DNA from: Antedon mediterranea
Taxonomy: Eukaryota; Echinodermata; Crinoidea; Comatulida; Antedonidae
DNA length: 64,000 bases
Direction of reading: 5' to 3'
NCBI RefSeq assembly: GCF_964355755.1
Contig: NC_092678.1
Location: forward strand, 1,885,922-1,949,921
A program made the position numbers and the translations under genes. This document shows, piece after piece, positions 12,201 through 27,200 of the stretch (the first letter of the stretch is position 1; each line of letters begins with the position of its first letter). The notes beneath the pieces were generated by a model. The model did not search any database. It was not told the DNA's origin and worked only from the letters and a program-made list of their open reading frames with translations.

Positions 12201-15200
12201 AGAGGCCAACAAGACCAACCCCTGAAAAAAATAATCCCTACCATAAATATCAGTGTTTACCATTTTCCTTACGGGGGATTCAGTTCTCCGCTTATTACTA
12301 AATTACCGTCGCCCAGGCAATGTGCATGGTATGCATGTATTAGCGTGTTAATTAATGATTGGATAACCCCCGCAGTGGACTGTTCCATTTTCTGAACTAG
12401 TCTTCGCCGCACACGAGGCATGTCGAAAAATGTCACCTCTCATCATGGAATATTTGCTTCGAAACGTCAATTTTACCGATTTATTAAATTATTTAATAAT
12501 TGGAATATTTATCAATCTATTATATAAAACAAGAAATGTACCGCAGAAATTTAAGAAGCTTTGAATTTGCTATGCAGCGGCCGTAACCCATTCTATGTAG
12601 ACGGCCGAAACGCGCTTTGGCCATGGTTGCCGTTGCAGATACGCTGTTTCTTAGCTATTCAATTTAAAGCGCAACTTTCGGTTAGAATAATCGAAAGGGA
12701 AATAAAATTAAACATGTTAACATTATACTATTGAGGTAATTACTTTGTTAAATTTAAAATTCCCCATTTTAAATAACAGAACAGCCTCGTTTACGGAAGT
12801 ATTCGTCCACATGTTTCTGTTTACATTTTCTTCTCGAAGTTCATTTTCTACGTCGAAGAATAGGGACTTCCCCTTTTATTCGCTCATCATCACGTCGACG
12901 ACGGCCGGCCACGAACCAATCACATTAACTGTGTGTCATTAAAACGTCATCGAGGCACGCTCTGCGCATGTTTAAACAGAACTAAAAAAATTAACACGGC
13001 GATCGTGACGTCGTCACATAAAATGCTGTTGTGGTAAAAAGTGTACCCGAGTCAGAAAGTACCGAAGTGTGGCGAATTCTCGCTCCCATAAGAAGTCACG
13101 CCGACCAGGCTAGGCCTAGGCTTGGAAATGTATTTTCGCCAATTTGGCGAACGAGGCAATAATTATTTTCGCCAAATGGAGACTCCAGTCGCCATTGGCG
13201 AATTGGCGAGCGGTTAGCGCGAGCGTAGATGTTATGATTTTTTTTCGTGCATCAGGGGTGTTGGTAGCCATTTTAAATAGCCATCATTCTCATCAAAATG
13301 TAAACACAAAGTTGAATTCTATTTTTGCCAGGGACTTTATTTTGGTATAAAAATACCAACAGGACTCCTATGGTCTTATGAATGATATTTGAACTATATC
13401 ATTTTTATTGTTTCAGGTAAATGTTGCTGAGTTAATGATTAAAAACGGACAAGCTGTTCCTTTTAGCCAGATCACTAGACCAAAGAAGAAAATTAGTAAG
13501 AGTCATTGTTTATGTTGCATGTCTTTTAAAATCCAGTTAGATCAAGATCAACAGATCTCCAGTTTCTAGTGTTGAATTTAATCAACGTTAAAACTTCACT
13601 GTAAACAATCATAAAATATTTGGTGTAAAATAATCAGGTTTTTATTTACCAGCCATGGGATATTACCAAATTTTCTTCTTTACGCTGGTATACAGTAAAC
13701 CAGTGTAACATCTTTGAGCTGCAATTAAATTTGAACTTTTTATCAAATTCCTTCTCGTGTTGCTGACATATCACTACATTAAACTCTTTCATTCTTTTTT
13801 TTTTAAGTATAAAAATGTTTACATTTAAAATACTTTTTTGCAGTGTTTTTTTGTTTCTAAATATATGTGTTACATCAACCAAAGGCAGCTCTATCTGTGT
13901 TGCTAATTCAAATTTGTAGTCAAATGCCTTCTCATGTTTTTGCCACGTCGCTAAATTGAACTCTCTATATAATATTTATCAAATTTAAAATACTTTATTG
14001 CAGACTATTTGTATGTTTTTCAATATATATATATAATAGGTAATAGTCAACCAAAAGTAGCTTTTTCTGTGTCACAATGCCAAGACATCGGTTCCTCACC
14101 AGCTACACCAGAGGATCAACTAGAAGTTCTTAGTCCTATTACAAAAGCCAAGATGATATGCAGTAGATTGAAAAAAGACAACGCAAGTGTAAAAGATGAG
14201 AGTATAAAGCTGAGATCTTCAAGTGGCGTCTCTATTTGCAGTAGTAGTAAATCTCTCAGTGTTCCAAGACTGGATATTGGAATCAAGAAAGCCCCTAAAA
14301 AGGAAGAAAGTGTCAGAAAAGGTCGAGGTAGAGGTCGTAGGAAGGTTTTGAGTTACTCTAAATCAATCTCGGATGGATCATCAGAAGATGGTATTCAAAT
14401 TGGAATAAGCTCAAGGAAGAATGCACCTCCAAGGATTCCATCTTTTCAGAAAGATTTCATTACACAATCGGAAACAAACGTAAAGGACCGTCCAACAGTC
14501 ACTTCAAACCAGTCTTTGCTGCCTAAAACATCACCACCTTCTAACAAATCTGCAACTGTACCACCAGCAAAGACAACCAAGGTGGTCTCTGAAGTGCCAA
14601 CATCCTTAGCTGAAAGAAAAAATAAAATTGAAGCAGGAATGTGCATCAATATTGCAGTCTCTGACATCACCAGTCCTACAGAATTTTACTCGCATATCAT
14701 TAGTAGTGATGCACCTAAATTAGATTACTTGATGGATGAACTAAATGACTACTTGAACACCAGTTCATCTGAAGAGGTTGATACAAACTTTGATGTTGGT
14801 GCCATTTGTTCTGCAAAATACTCTGAAGATGAGAGATGGTGTCGAGTCAAAATTCTTGAAATGAAAAAGCAGAAAATGGAAAAGTCTGACCAAGAAGAGG
14901 AGATGGTTTTCATCCACTATGTGGATTTTGGGAATACTGAGTGGGTTCGTAGATCTGAAATTCGTAAACTACCATCCTGGTTCTTTGATCTGCCACCTCA
15001 GGTGATCAGGTGTTCGCTTTCTCATGTTTACCCAAAGAAAAGAGATGCGAAAGAAGATTCAGTAACAGAAGGTTAGTCTGACAATTTCTTTTTAAAAAAA
15101 AACTTTTAAAACTGCAATGCATTATTGTAAGAGCTGAAAGAAAAGCATAGTTACACCAATTCTTAAAAAATAAATTGTGTATTACTAAAAGAAAGACAGA

Positions 15201-18200
15201 GCTCTAATTGTCGTTTTGGTCTCTCAACATGACATAACTAGGTATTTATTAAGCTTTTTAGTTTATGTAATTGTTTAACTGTCTGTTAAGCTTGGTTTTC
15301 ACTAGAACACAATGCAAGAACACAATTTGACCAATCGGTGTGTGGGTTAGTAAATAAACTGTTGCGTGTCATTGGTCAACAACTTATTTACATCCTTGCG
15401 TTGTGTCTTAATGTGAACCAAGCTTAAAGAATAAATCATAACTACGCTTTTTTTTTAGATGGTTGGTCTCGAGAAGACATTGCACAGTTTGGTCACCTTA
15501 CAGGGTATCTCCAAAGGATCTCAGCAAAATGTATATCAACTGAAGAAACATCAAAGTAAGTTATCTGGAAGATCTAAGTGGTCATGTCCACATTATTCTA
15601 CTGCAGGTACTGTAGTATTAACTGTTTTTGTGTTACTCCAATTAGAGTAACTATTAGTTACTTGATCACTTTTGTGATATGTGCGCTGTATAAATTGTAT
15701 TATTATTATTAGTGTATTATTTTAGATTGTTGTAATCTAGAAGTTTATAAGCGTAATAATCAGATGATAGGATACCCTAAAAAAGTTTAGGTTTAAGAGA
15801 AAACAAAATGTAGTTATACTGCATGTGGAAAGAAAAACATTTGATTTTCCAAAAATACAAATGTGTGTCAATTTAAAGAAAAACCTTGCTGCAGTTTGCA
15901 CAGGTACTTTTTGTTTAATAAAATGCAATTGTTTTGCCTTATTTTAGCATGGTAATTCACCAAGTGATATTAAAAAAGGTCATTGACGGTGTACAGTCAT
16001 GCATCAATGAACAGATGGTGACCTTGGGTCATGCTGAATCAGACATGTTTGAGGCTCAATGCGGTAAGGCTTGAAAAAAGGAAATGAGTAATTTGAATTT
16101 TATTTTTTTTTAAATGGTGTTCATATACAGGATATAGGCACATCACATGTTGTTGTCACATTAATTTTGATAGTGCAAACTGAACAGACATACAAACAAA
16201 CAACATGTAATGTATTTTCAGATATTCCAGTTGTTAGGATTGATCATAAAGATTTAAAACAGGAATGTGCACCAACAACAGAAAGTCCGTCATCTGTCCA
16301 ACCTGTCAACTCGTGTATCATTGCAGAAAGCGTGGCGCTAGATAATTGGAACCCAATGATGGAGGACTTCATATCCCAACGGAATGCATATAATATTGAT
16401 GTCGATGATCCTGGCATAGCTACTGTTGGCTATAGTATGTATATACAGTATTTTATTTAATTACGTCTGCTCCCTCGAGAGCTGTTATGGGTAATGGTAT
16501 GGATATGTGGCAGGTATGGGTTGAAACCTGTGGCATGTTGCTTACTCCTAAAGGCATTTGTGCACCGTACACTATTTGAAAATAGTCGTCTTCCGGTTTG
16601 TTGATCATATCATATAACCCAAAACCATGGAACTTTACCCACAAACCTGAGACTTGACCCACAACCCTGGGACCTTACCCAAAAGCCATTGGACTTTACC
16701 ACAACCCATTGGACTTTACCACAACCCTGGTACTTTACCCAAAATTCTGGGACTTTACCCACAACCCATTGGACCTTACCCAAAACCCATTGGACCTTAC
16801 CCACAACCCTGGGACTTTACCCACACTTTCAATTTAATTCAGATGGGGTTGGCATAATAATACTAAAATAGCTGGTATATGAGTTCTGACAGATATTACT
16901 CGGCAAGATTTGTTATTATTTTCAGAAAGTGATGTAACTAATAAGGTCTGTCGATTTTATGCAAGGGGTGACTTGTGTTTCCAAGGTGATAATTGTCAAT
17001 ATCTTCATTCCTCAGGTAATGAAATCTTCTTGTTTTCCAAAAAAAAAAATATATATATACAATTGGTATTTTAAATAACATTTTATAAAATAGATTTTCT
17101 ACATAATTTTCATGTCTTAAAATGTCTTTTAATTAGGTGATCATTTAGAATAAAATGATCACCTATTGTTATTGTATGAAATCTTATTAGGCTTTATTTC
17201 TTTCTGTACAGATTTTGTGTGTCAATTATCTCAAAAAGTAAAATGTCAATGATCACAAAAATTTCACAATATCTTTCAAATACTGTAACTTAATCCTAAT
17301 AAGCTTTTCAGCGTGATCACTTAACCGTGACTTCATTTATACGCCATTTTGTGAAATCACATTATCAATCATATCTCCATAGAAATTGCCTTCTCCCAGT
17401 AACCTTTTTAGTGTGGGTTCGAATGCCTTTAAAAATTACTATAATAGCAAAATCAATCATGTTTCTGGTTTTTCTCTCGAAGAAATTGACGAGAGCCTTA
17501 TCGAAGAGGAATTGAGAAATCTCAACCCATCTAAAAGTGTAGGCCTTGATCAGATTCCTGCAAAATTTCTTAGACACGGAGCTCCTAATATTAAAATACC
17601 AATAACACATATAATTAACCTCTCCATTAAATACGAACGTATTCCCTTGGATTTTAAACTCGCAAAAGTCACGCCCCTTCATAAAAAGAATTCCAGAACT
17701 GAGGCTAACAATTACAGACCTATAAGCATTCTCTCCTCAGTTTCGAAAATTCTGGAGAAGGTGGTATATATACAAGTTTCCGATTAACTTGAAAGGAATC
17801 AACTTATCTACGATCATCAATCCGGTTTTCGTAGATCATTTTCTACCGACACATGTCTTATCCATCTTAGAGATCACCTTAGAGTTCAAATGTCAAATGG
17901 TTTATTTACGGGTATGGTTTTACTCGATGTCCAAAAGGCCTTTGACTCGGTCAATCATGATATTTTGTGTAAAAAACTTAAGTATCTAGGATGCCGGTCT
18001 ATTGGTTGGTTTCAAGCGTACCTGTCTGGGCGAAATCAGATTGTCGATATTAAAGGTACCAAATTGGACTCTATTGAGATTGGATGTGGAGTCCCCCAGG
18101 GTAGCCTTTTGGGTCCTCTCTTGTTTCTTATTTACGTGAATGACCTACCATCTAGTATCGAAAGTGATTGTAAAGTTGTTTTGTACGCTGACGATTGTGC

Positions 18201-21200
18201 AATTTTTTACTCCCATAAAGATCCAATCGCAATCCAATCTAAACTCCAAAACAATCTCGTATCATGCAATAATTGGCTGATCGACAATCAACTTTCGCTT
18301 CATATGGGTAAGACCGAATGCATCCTGTTTGGTTCTAAACGTAGATTAAGCAAAGTAAACGAATTCTATATTGATTGCTTTGGAATGACTATAAATGGAT
18401 CAAAATCTATCAAATATCTAGGTATTGAGATTGACCATAATGTATCAGGTGACGTCATTGCCCGCTCTGTTATAAACAAAGCAAACAGCAGACTGAAATT
18501 TCTGTACCGACAATCATCATTTCTTAATTCACATTGTCGCAAAATTCTTAGTTTTGCTTTAATCCAACCGATGTTGGATTATTCGGTTTGCTCATGGTCT
18601 TCTACGGTAAATAAAAATTTAAAATCAAAATTACAAACGACTCAAAACAAAATGGTTCGTTTTATAAAAAAGTTAGGTCCCCAATCTCATGTTGGTCAAT
18701 CTCAGCTAAACGACTTTGGTATGTTAAAAGTCCAAGACCGTGTCGAATTTCTTAGAGTCTGTCATGTTTTTAAAATATATAATCATTGTTGTCCACCTTA
18801 TTTATGCAATCGTTTTATTAGAATTTCAGACAGTCATAATTACAATACTAGGGGATGCAATTTTAATTTTAGAATCCCAACTATCAAGCCAATGGCACAT
18901 GTGACCTTTTTTTACAATGCTATTAAAGAATGGAATAATTTACCAATTAACATTAAGGAATCACAAACTGTTTGTTGTTTTAAAAGTAAAGTTAAAAAGT
19001 ATCTACAGGAACGTTCACTAGCTCTAGAAACTATTTAATAAGCGCTTCTTCTTTTTTTTATGTCCTTTTTGCTGTTTTTTGTAATTTTTATATGTTGCTT
19101 TGTTTGTCTTTTTTGCTGTTCTTTCAAAGGACCTCATTGGAAACAAGTCCGTAGAGGTAGAGTATTTTATGTACTGATGCCGAAATAAATCAAATCAAAA
19201 TCAAATCAAATCACGATCAATTTAGAGCATGAATTAGGCCATTTGCGTGTTTCAAAAAATTACTGCGCAAAAAAAACATTTTGCGCGCGCGATACTTAAA
19301 AAGCGTAAAAAATGCGATTTTTTTTACAAATCGCATTCTACTCACCATCCTTAGTACATTCACCAAATTTGAGTCAGTTCCGACTTAAAATAACGCTATA
19401 CGAGCAGGTTAAAAATGACAAAATGCGCAAATTAATTGCATCAAAGTGCTGAAAATGTTGAAAAATAAGGCCTTTTTAAAATGAATATAACTCTTCAGAA
19501 TGGAAGGTGACCCCCAATTTTTTTAACTTAACCAATGAGTTGTAGATATAAATGTATATACACATTAGACGTACAAAATGGTATGACGTCATCAAATGGC
19601 CACTTGAATTTAAAAATTAGTAATTTTTATCTTTTTGTGTGGGTTATCACATTCAATAGAGCGCATCTCCGATATTTGAACCCAATTTTCGAACAAATTT
19701 TAGTATGTGCTTGCTCAATTAATTATCTAATTATCTTTCTCATGAGTTGTCAATATTTTCATTTTGATGACGTCATCATGCGTAAAAACTTGAATAACCT
19801 AGGTCGTGTATTTTCAGCTACACCATACATTTGAATATCTTACAGCTCTTCAGAATTAAAGGTGACCTTGAAGATTATAATTTATTGTAAAAGCTGATGA
19901 AATGTAGATATGAATTCATATAAAAATTAGGCCTAATGTTGTGACATTATGAAATGGTCAGTTGAAGTTAAAAAGTAGTTTTTTTCTCTCTTTCGTCAAA
20001 TTTATACAAATTTCAAAGAGCGCGCATTGTGCTTCTACGTGTCAAATTCTCTTCCTATCCTTATATTTATTTGCTCAATTCATTATCTTTCTAAATTGTC
20101 ATCTTCGAGTTTATTATGATAATTCCATCATACCAAAAAATTAGAACATGATGTGGGTCTCATAATTTCACCTATGCTACACTGTATATAGATATACAGT
20201 ATGACACATAGGTACAACTCAGCACTAAAGTGTATATGCATCATGTCATAGGTTGGCGTACATCAACTTTTTACGATCGCATTTTAGCGTACATGCATGT
20301 TTAAAAAATGTTAATTTCATTAAAATGATAAAAATTATCACCTATAATTCGTCAAAGTGACAAATTAAATTCTAGTTGTTGTTAGTACTGTTTATTTTTA
20401 TTTCAAATCTATACTGTACAAAACATACCCCTTTCATTCACATCGCTTCAACTGCAGAGTTTTCACACACTGCCATGGTACACAGTGTACAAAACATCTG
20501 TGTGATCTGAGTCTGTGCAAACTCTTGAGGTTTGCTTGTGAAAGAGCTATTAGCAAATTCTAAAATTAAAGACAATCCTTCTATAATGTGTACTAAACAT
20601 AGGCCAGGCAAAAATAGAGTTTGCTAGTTTGATAAACTATTGCAATTATTGTTTTGTGTAGAAATCAAAAGAGAAACTGTAGATGCATATTGGAATGACA
20701 ATCCATTGTCACTACCGGACGAGGGCAGCTGTGTTGCCATGCAAGTAAAGTCCTACTATAGTGCAAGCCATTTCTGGGCTCAGTTGCCATTCGGCGCCAA
20801 GGCATTGCAGGACGTAAAGGTAGAACGGCATGAACATGCTTTAGAGGAGGAGGGGGAGACCCTGGAAAGCTTGGTTGAGTCGATAAAGTAAGTATATACT
20901 GTTAATAAGACAGAATACATTTTGCATGGACACTTTATCCCATTCTATTGTATTGTGTGGCCGAGCAGTTAAGACAGTGGAACCGTAAATTTTGTTTAGC
21001 AATATTGCTAATCAAACTGATTTTTAAGTCGAGAAACATAGTTTTGTATTGTATTTTTTGCTACACAATTTTCAAAATGTGTAGCAATAAGGTTGTTTTG
21101 TATAGCTTTTTGCTACGCTACACTGGCGAAAATGTTCCCTGAAGGGTTCAAGGCTCACTGCCATGGTTGTTGGTGAAACAAGTTTTTTTGGATATAAAGA

Positions 21201-24200
21201 CTATAAACCGTAGGTCCAGTGTACACAATATGGTTGTGTGCACCTAGTACATCTTTCAAGACGAGTAAGAGTTACCCCAGTATACTAGCTTACACAGCCA
21301 CTGTTGAATGATGAAAGAGCACCAGAATTGGCAGCACTGACATGACATGACCGTTGGGGGAGAAGCATGTCATTAAATAGTGTAACATCTAAAGTACACA
21401 GCACCATGAAAAATGATTGTTGGAATTGTATATATACAAAAGGAAATTTCTTATTACTATTGTTTTAATATCTATTGTTTTAATATCCATCAGCAATATT
21501 TATGGAAAGTCTTCGCATACAACTCATACCACTGATTTACTGTTAAAAGCTGATGGTGAACTAGTGTGTTGCAAGTACCAGGCTGACAACAAATGGTATA
21601 GAGCTAGAGTCACATCCACAAATGCAGAGGAAAACACAGTACAGGTATTTAATTATCCTCCCTAAAAACTTTTGCATATTTCTGCATATTTTCACTCAAA
21701 AAACACCCGATTGTCTGCACTGTATTGAATTTGTTCAGAATCTGATACAAGTTTCATGATATAGTTAAACATGTTAGGCGTCATGTCCAAATGTTTCCAA
21801 ACGTACAAACCGCGTCAAACGGTCACTGTTGATAGCTTGATCGTTTAACGCGTACAACGATCGTAAAAGAGCTAATTAATTTATGCATTTAGTATTGTAC
21901 CGCCCACCGCCCACTGTAATTGTTTAGCCGTTAGACGTCGTTTGTTTTAAAATGTCTATTTAGAAGCATGGACAATACACACAAACAATGTATTGTTCGC
22001 TAATTAAAATCCTATTTAAAGCTGGAAGACGTCAATTTTTGTAGCCGCCCTACGCATCAGTTATCCTAATTTGGCCGGAAAAATCAGCCGACGAGACGAC
22101 ATCGGGCCCATGGACCTCAGCTCACACAGAGAGAGTTCAAGCTAGCCTAGTTTTGGCGGCCTACACTATAAATTATTTAATCCTACCTTGGTGGGTTAGC
22201 GAATTATAAAAACGACACCTAGGCTAGGACACCAACAAAATATATGCAAAATAAATATATATTCCATGTTAAGATTTACCAGTCATAGGCCTTTTAAATG
22301 ATTAATATATTGTGTAAAGAAAAAGGCCCGACCAGAATTTGGAGTGGGAAAAACATGCGAGTGGATCGGAGTCTGGGAACAGTTTAGATATAAATAGAGG
22401 AAATCCAGGTACACGATCTTAATTACTGTTTTATTGTCGTCAGCACAGCACCCACCACCCTCTAATGGACGGCCGGCCGTACTGAGTTAAAAATATCATG
22501 TTATTGTTAGAGGTTGTATTGAGGTAAAACATTGAGTAGTATCGCGTTTCATGCCAAAAAAACCAGGTCTGTATTAATTACGGTCTTCTCTGTCGGCAAT
22601 CTTTTTGAGCGACTTGAACGTTTTGATACCATATTTAGAATGAGTGTTTTACCATCTTTTTTGTGAGCATCGTTTCTGGATCGACGGATGTTCGATATAT
22701 ACGAAGATCGCATCCACAATGGATTAACGCGATCTTTTTTTTACAATATACAGTTATTTACTTGTGCTTTTCAAATTTGCGAAAGTTTTATGTCACAAAA
22801 GTGTCTGGTTTTACTATATTATGCTAGTAAATTCTAACTTAGTTAACAAATTAAAAGATACAGCGACGACAAAGCTCAAAAGCCTTCAGAAAATAAATAC
22901 AAAAATCAATATATTCCTTGTTTAATAAGTATAATAATTATTATTATTAATACAACTAGGCCCTTGTGCAACGGAAAAATAGCCAATGATTTATATATTT
23001 GTTTTCAAGAATATTTTACGAGGGTGGTCATTAGGGACCCTCACAAAATTACAATATGACGAAACATATATAACAATAAAAATTAAATTAAAATAAATCA
23101 AATTTATAAAGACAAACAAAATAAAATAAAGCACAAAAATAGAATCAAACATTAATTAAATGAATTAAATTAAGGATCAGTCATCTTTTCAACGATTTAA
23201 ATAAGATTACCGACCGACAGAATTTGAAGTAAAAACATGTGAGCGCTCTGAACAGGAGGAGAAAGAGGATATCGCGTGACCAACATCTAGGTACTTGTTT
23301 GTTTACCTTCTTATGTTATCGGCTTGCAATCTATGAGAGCGCGAACACCGACGGTCGACCGAGCATTCACTGCTGCTATTTTTAGAAGACCTTTTTTTTT
23401 TATCATCATCGGCTACTGTAGACGTTCGCTAATGCATTTAGAAGTGAGATGTGAATAGTTCACCGGTGGCGTGGCACATCGTGTTGCTGCTATTGTCTCA
23501 GGTGCTTAGTTCATCGTATTCAATTCAATTCAATTCAATTCAAGGAACATTTATTCACGTCCAAAAGACAAAAGTAACAAAAACAAAATGGCAAGTGATA
23601 AAACAAGAAAATGGACGAAGGCAAATCCCAAAAAGATTACAATCTTGTGACGGGATTGCCTTTACAAAATATTTAAATAAGAGAAGAAAAAAAAAAAAAA
23701 AAAATATATAAATAAAGAAAATAAATTAATTAGACAATAAAGAAATACAAAATATATATAAAACCAGTAGATAAAAGTTGGAATAAAAAATAAAAAAAGA
23801 ACAGAAAAAAGTACAGCTGCATGGCATATAGCGAATATGATGACAATTGAATAATAAAGATAGCAAGTCACGGAACATGGAAAAAACGACCATATCAATC
23901 ATATCGATCAGTAATGAGGCAAAAGGTAATTTTTTATGTTATTATTAAATGAATAGCGGTTGGCAGCACAGGAAATTGAGGGGGGTAAAATTGTTAAACA
24001 ATAGAGGTCCAGAATATCTAATGCTATGTTGAAAATAATTGGTGTTATGGTTAGGGATATATATGTTATTTCTTGTTCTAGTATAATATTTATGAACGGT
24101 ATTATTAGGAGCGAAAAGGTCGTTTAGATGGCAAGGGAGAAGTGAGTGAGTGGCCAAAAAAACAAAGACACCTTGCTGGGATAGGTTAATGTCCGAGAGT

Positions 24201-27200
24201 TTGAGAAGATTGAGTTTGGAGAATAAGTGGGAGGAATGTGACAGTGGATGAGCGCCAGATATAGTCCTGATAGCTTTTTTTTGTAGGATAGAGAGTTTAA
24301 TGATGTTTGAAGGGTAAGTGTTGGCCCAGACAATGTTACCATAGCTCAAATAAGGAAGGATGAGTGTGCAATAAAGGGTCCTGAGAATATTAGTTGGGAG
24401 GAAGGAAGAAAGCCTAGAAATGATCCCAAGGTTCTTAGACACTTTGTTCTCAATTTCTTGGATATGGGGTTTCCATGAGAGAGAGTTGTCGATGATAATG
24501 CCAAGAAATTTATTATACTTAACAGAGGGGATTTCTTGATTATCAATAACGACTTTAAATGGGGACACATCAATACCTCTAGTCAACTGCGGGGTTCCGA
24601 ATAGGATGTAACTACATTTATTATGATTGAGGGAGAGTTTGTTGGCAATAAAGTACTGGGACAAGGGGATAACGTTGGTATTAAAGGTGTCAAAAAGAGT
24701 TTGGATATTTTTGTTGGCATGAAAAACTGTAGTGTCATCAGCATATAGAAAAAAATTTAGCAGGTTTGAGGTTCGGTGGATATCATTAATGTAAAAGGTG
24801 AACAGAAGCGGGCCAAGTAAGGAGCCCTGGGGAACGCCACAGGTGATAGGGCAAAAATTAGAAATAGAGTTAAAATATTTAGTACATTGGGAGCGGTTAG
24901 TGAGATAGCTTTTGAAAACGTTTAAGGCGGGTCCTCGGATTCCATAGTGAGACAATTTAAAAAGAAGAATATTATGATCAATGGTGTCGAAAGCCTTGGA
25001 AAGGTCGATGAAAAGTCCGATTCCAAATTGACGATTTGCGAATGCATGAATAATTTTGTTAGTGAGGTCGATCAAAGCCATGGAGGTGTTATGTCCTTTT
25101 CTAAAGCCATATTGTCTCTTGAAGAGGATGTTATGTTTGCTGATAAATGAAAATGTTCTATCATAGATAATTCTTTCCAAGGCTTTCGAAAAGATTGACA
25201 GGATGGAGATAGGACGATAGTTAGAAAGGTTGGATTTGGGGCCAGATTTGTAAACAGGGGTAACTCGCGCCAGCTTCAACCGGTTCGGAAAAACACCTTT
25301 GCAGAGGACAAGATTAAAAATGTGACACAAGGGAAGGGAGATAAGGTTGATAACATGTTTAATGGCTTTAGTATGGAAATCATCAGTACCAGGAGCTTTA
25401 TTGTTATCGAAGGAGGAGATAATTCTTATGATATCCTCTTCTAGGACGGGGGTTAAGAACATTGATTTCGGATTTGGTTGAGGAAGAAATTCTTTGAAAG
25501 AAACATTGCTGGGAGGGATTTTGTTAGCAAGGGAGGGTCCGATTTCGACAAAAAAATCATTAAATGCTTTAGAAATAATGACGGGGTCTTTAGTTGGTAC
25601 TCCGTTACAGTTGACAGGGGTATTGCCTTTGTGTTGGTTTCGGTTTTTATGGTTCAATAAAGAGTTAATTGATTTCCAGGTTGCCTTAATATCATTTTTT
25701 TGCTTGGTGAAAATATCATGAAAGTGGATTCTTTTGGCAATTTTGATAGTGGAGTTAAGTTTATTACGATATCGTTTATATTTGATTTCATTGGCAGGAG
25801 AAGGGCGGTGAAGAAATTTTGCATAGAGTTTATGTTTATACTTTATTGATTTTAGCAGTCCATTTGACATCCAAGATTTAATTTTTTTGTTCTTGTTTGT
25901 ATTGTTCCTTTTCAGTAACGGGAAGTGTTGGTCATAAAGGGCTTTAAGTGTGTTATCAAAGAGGTCATAAGCAAAGTCAGGATCATTAGAATTAAGGATA
26001 TCAAACCAAGTTTGATTAGAGACATCATGGTAAAAGTTGTTAAGAGACGTATTGTTAATCTGTCTGAGAGATGGGATCTCTTCATTGTTTGAGCTAGTGG
26101 CAAAACTATCAGAGAGGTTTGAAATATTAAAAACAGGGAGATGATCAGAGATATCACTATATAGCAGACCACTTATATGAGAACAATCAAATTGATTTGT
26201 AATAATATTATCTAATAATGAGGCTGTGGAATTTGTTATTCTGGATGGTCTGTCGATAAGTGGAAGATAGTGATTGCTAAACAGTGTGTTAATGAATTGA
26301 CGGGCAGTATTGTCGGATTCATGTTTAAGAATGTCAATGTTAAAGTCTCCAAGAATATAAACATTTTTATTTTCTTTTGTTAAATTGGAAAGGACAATGT
26401 CAAGTTCAATTAAGAATTGATTTGGGTCAGAGGAGGGGGGTCTATATACAGTACCCACTATAATGTTTTTGTGATGAGGCCGTTTAATTTCAATAAAGAT
26501 GGATTCGCAGTTGGAAGGGTGTGGGTGTAGGTCACTTCTAATGGAGAATTGTAGAGTATCAAGGATATACATGGCGACTCCTCCACCGTCTTTATGGGTT
26601 CTGTGGTTAGAGACAAAATTATAATTTGGGAGTTGGACCAAAGGATTATCGTACTTGAGCCAAGTTTCACTTACTCCAATAATATCGAAAGGCAGATTAA
26701 TGGATGATAGGAGTTGTTTAATTTCATCAATGTGCTTGAGGATGCTTCTAGAGTTGAAATGAATAGTGGAGAAGCAATCAGAAAGGGAGTCAACAGGAAA
26801 TTCATTAGGATCATAATATTGAGAGGGACTGTGGTTGCTGTTGGTGAAAAAATTTGAGTCGGGATCAATGTTAGATGTAGAATTGCCAAGGTTCCTGTTA
26901 ATGTTACGGTTGTCTGAATAGCTGGGCAAGGGGAAGAAGTTTATGTTTGATAATCGGTCGTGGTACGATGTTCCGTCATCTGCGTTAAGGTTGTACATCA
27001 AGTAAAAAATGAAAATATAAAAAGAGAAATCTGTTCAGTGAAAATACTAGTTAATATATAATTTAAAATATATGTATAAAATATATATAAATAAATATAC
27101 ACTGTATAAATAAATAAACAAATATTAGATCAAACTGAATATTGGAAAAAAGAAAAATTAACAATGCATAAAAACAAGACTGTCAAAGTAAGGCGAGTTA

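Noticed and set aside
16453-16871. Frames rich in Trp, Thr, Leu and Pro on both strands
   Set aside because: Produced by the 20-bp intronic minisatellite.
24946-25721. Plus-strand frames across the minus-strand LINE
   Set aside because: Shadows of the LINE coding strand.
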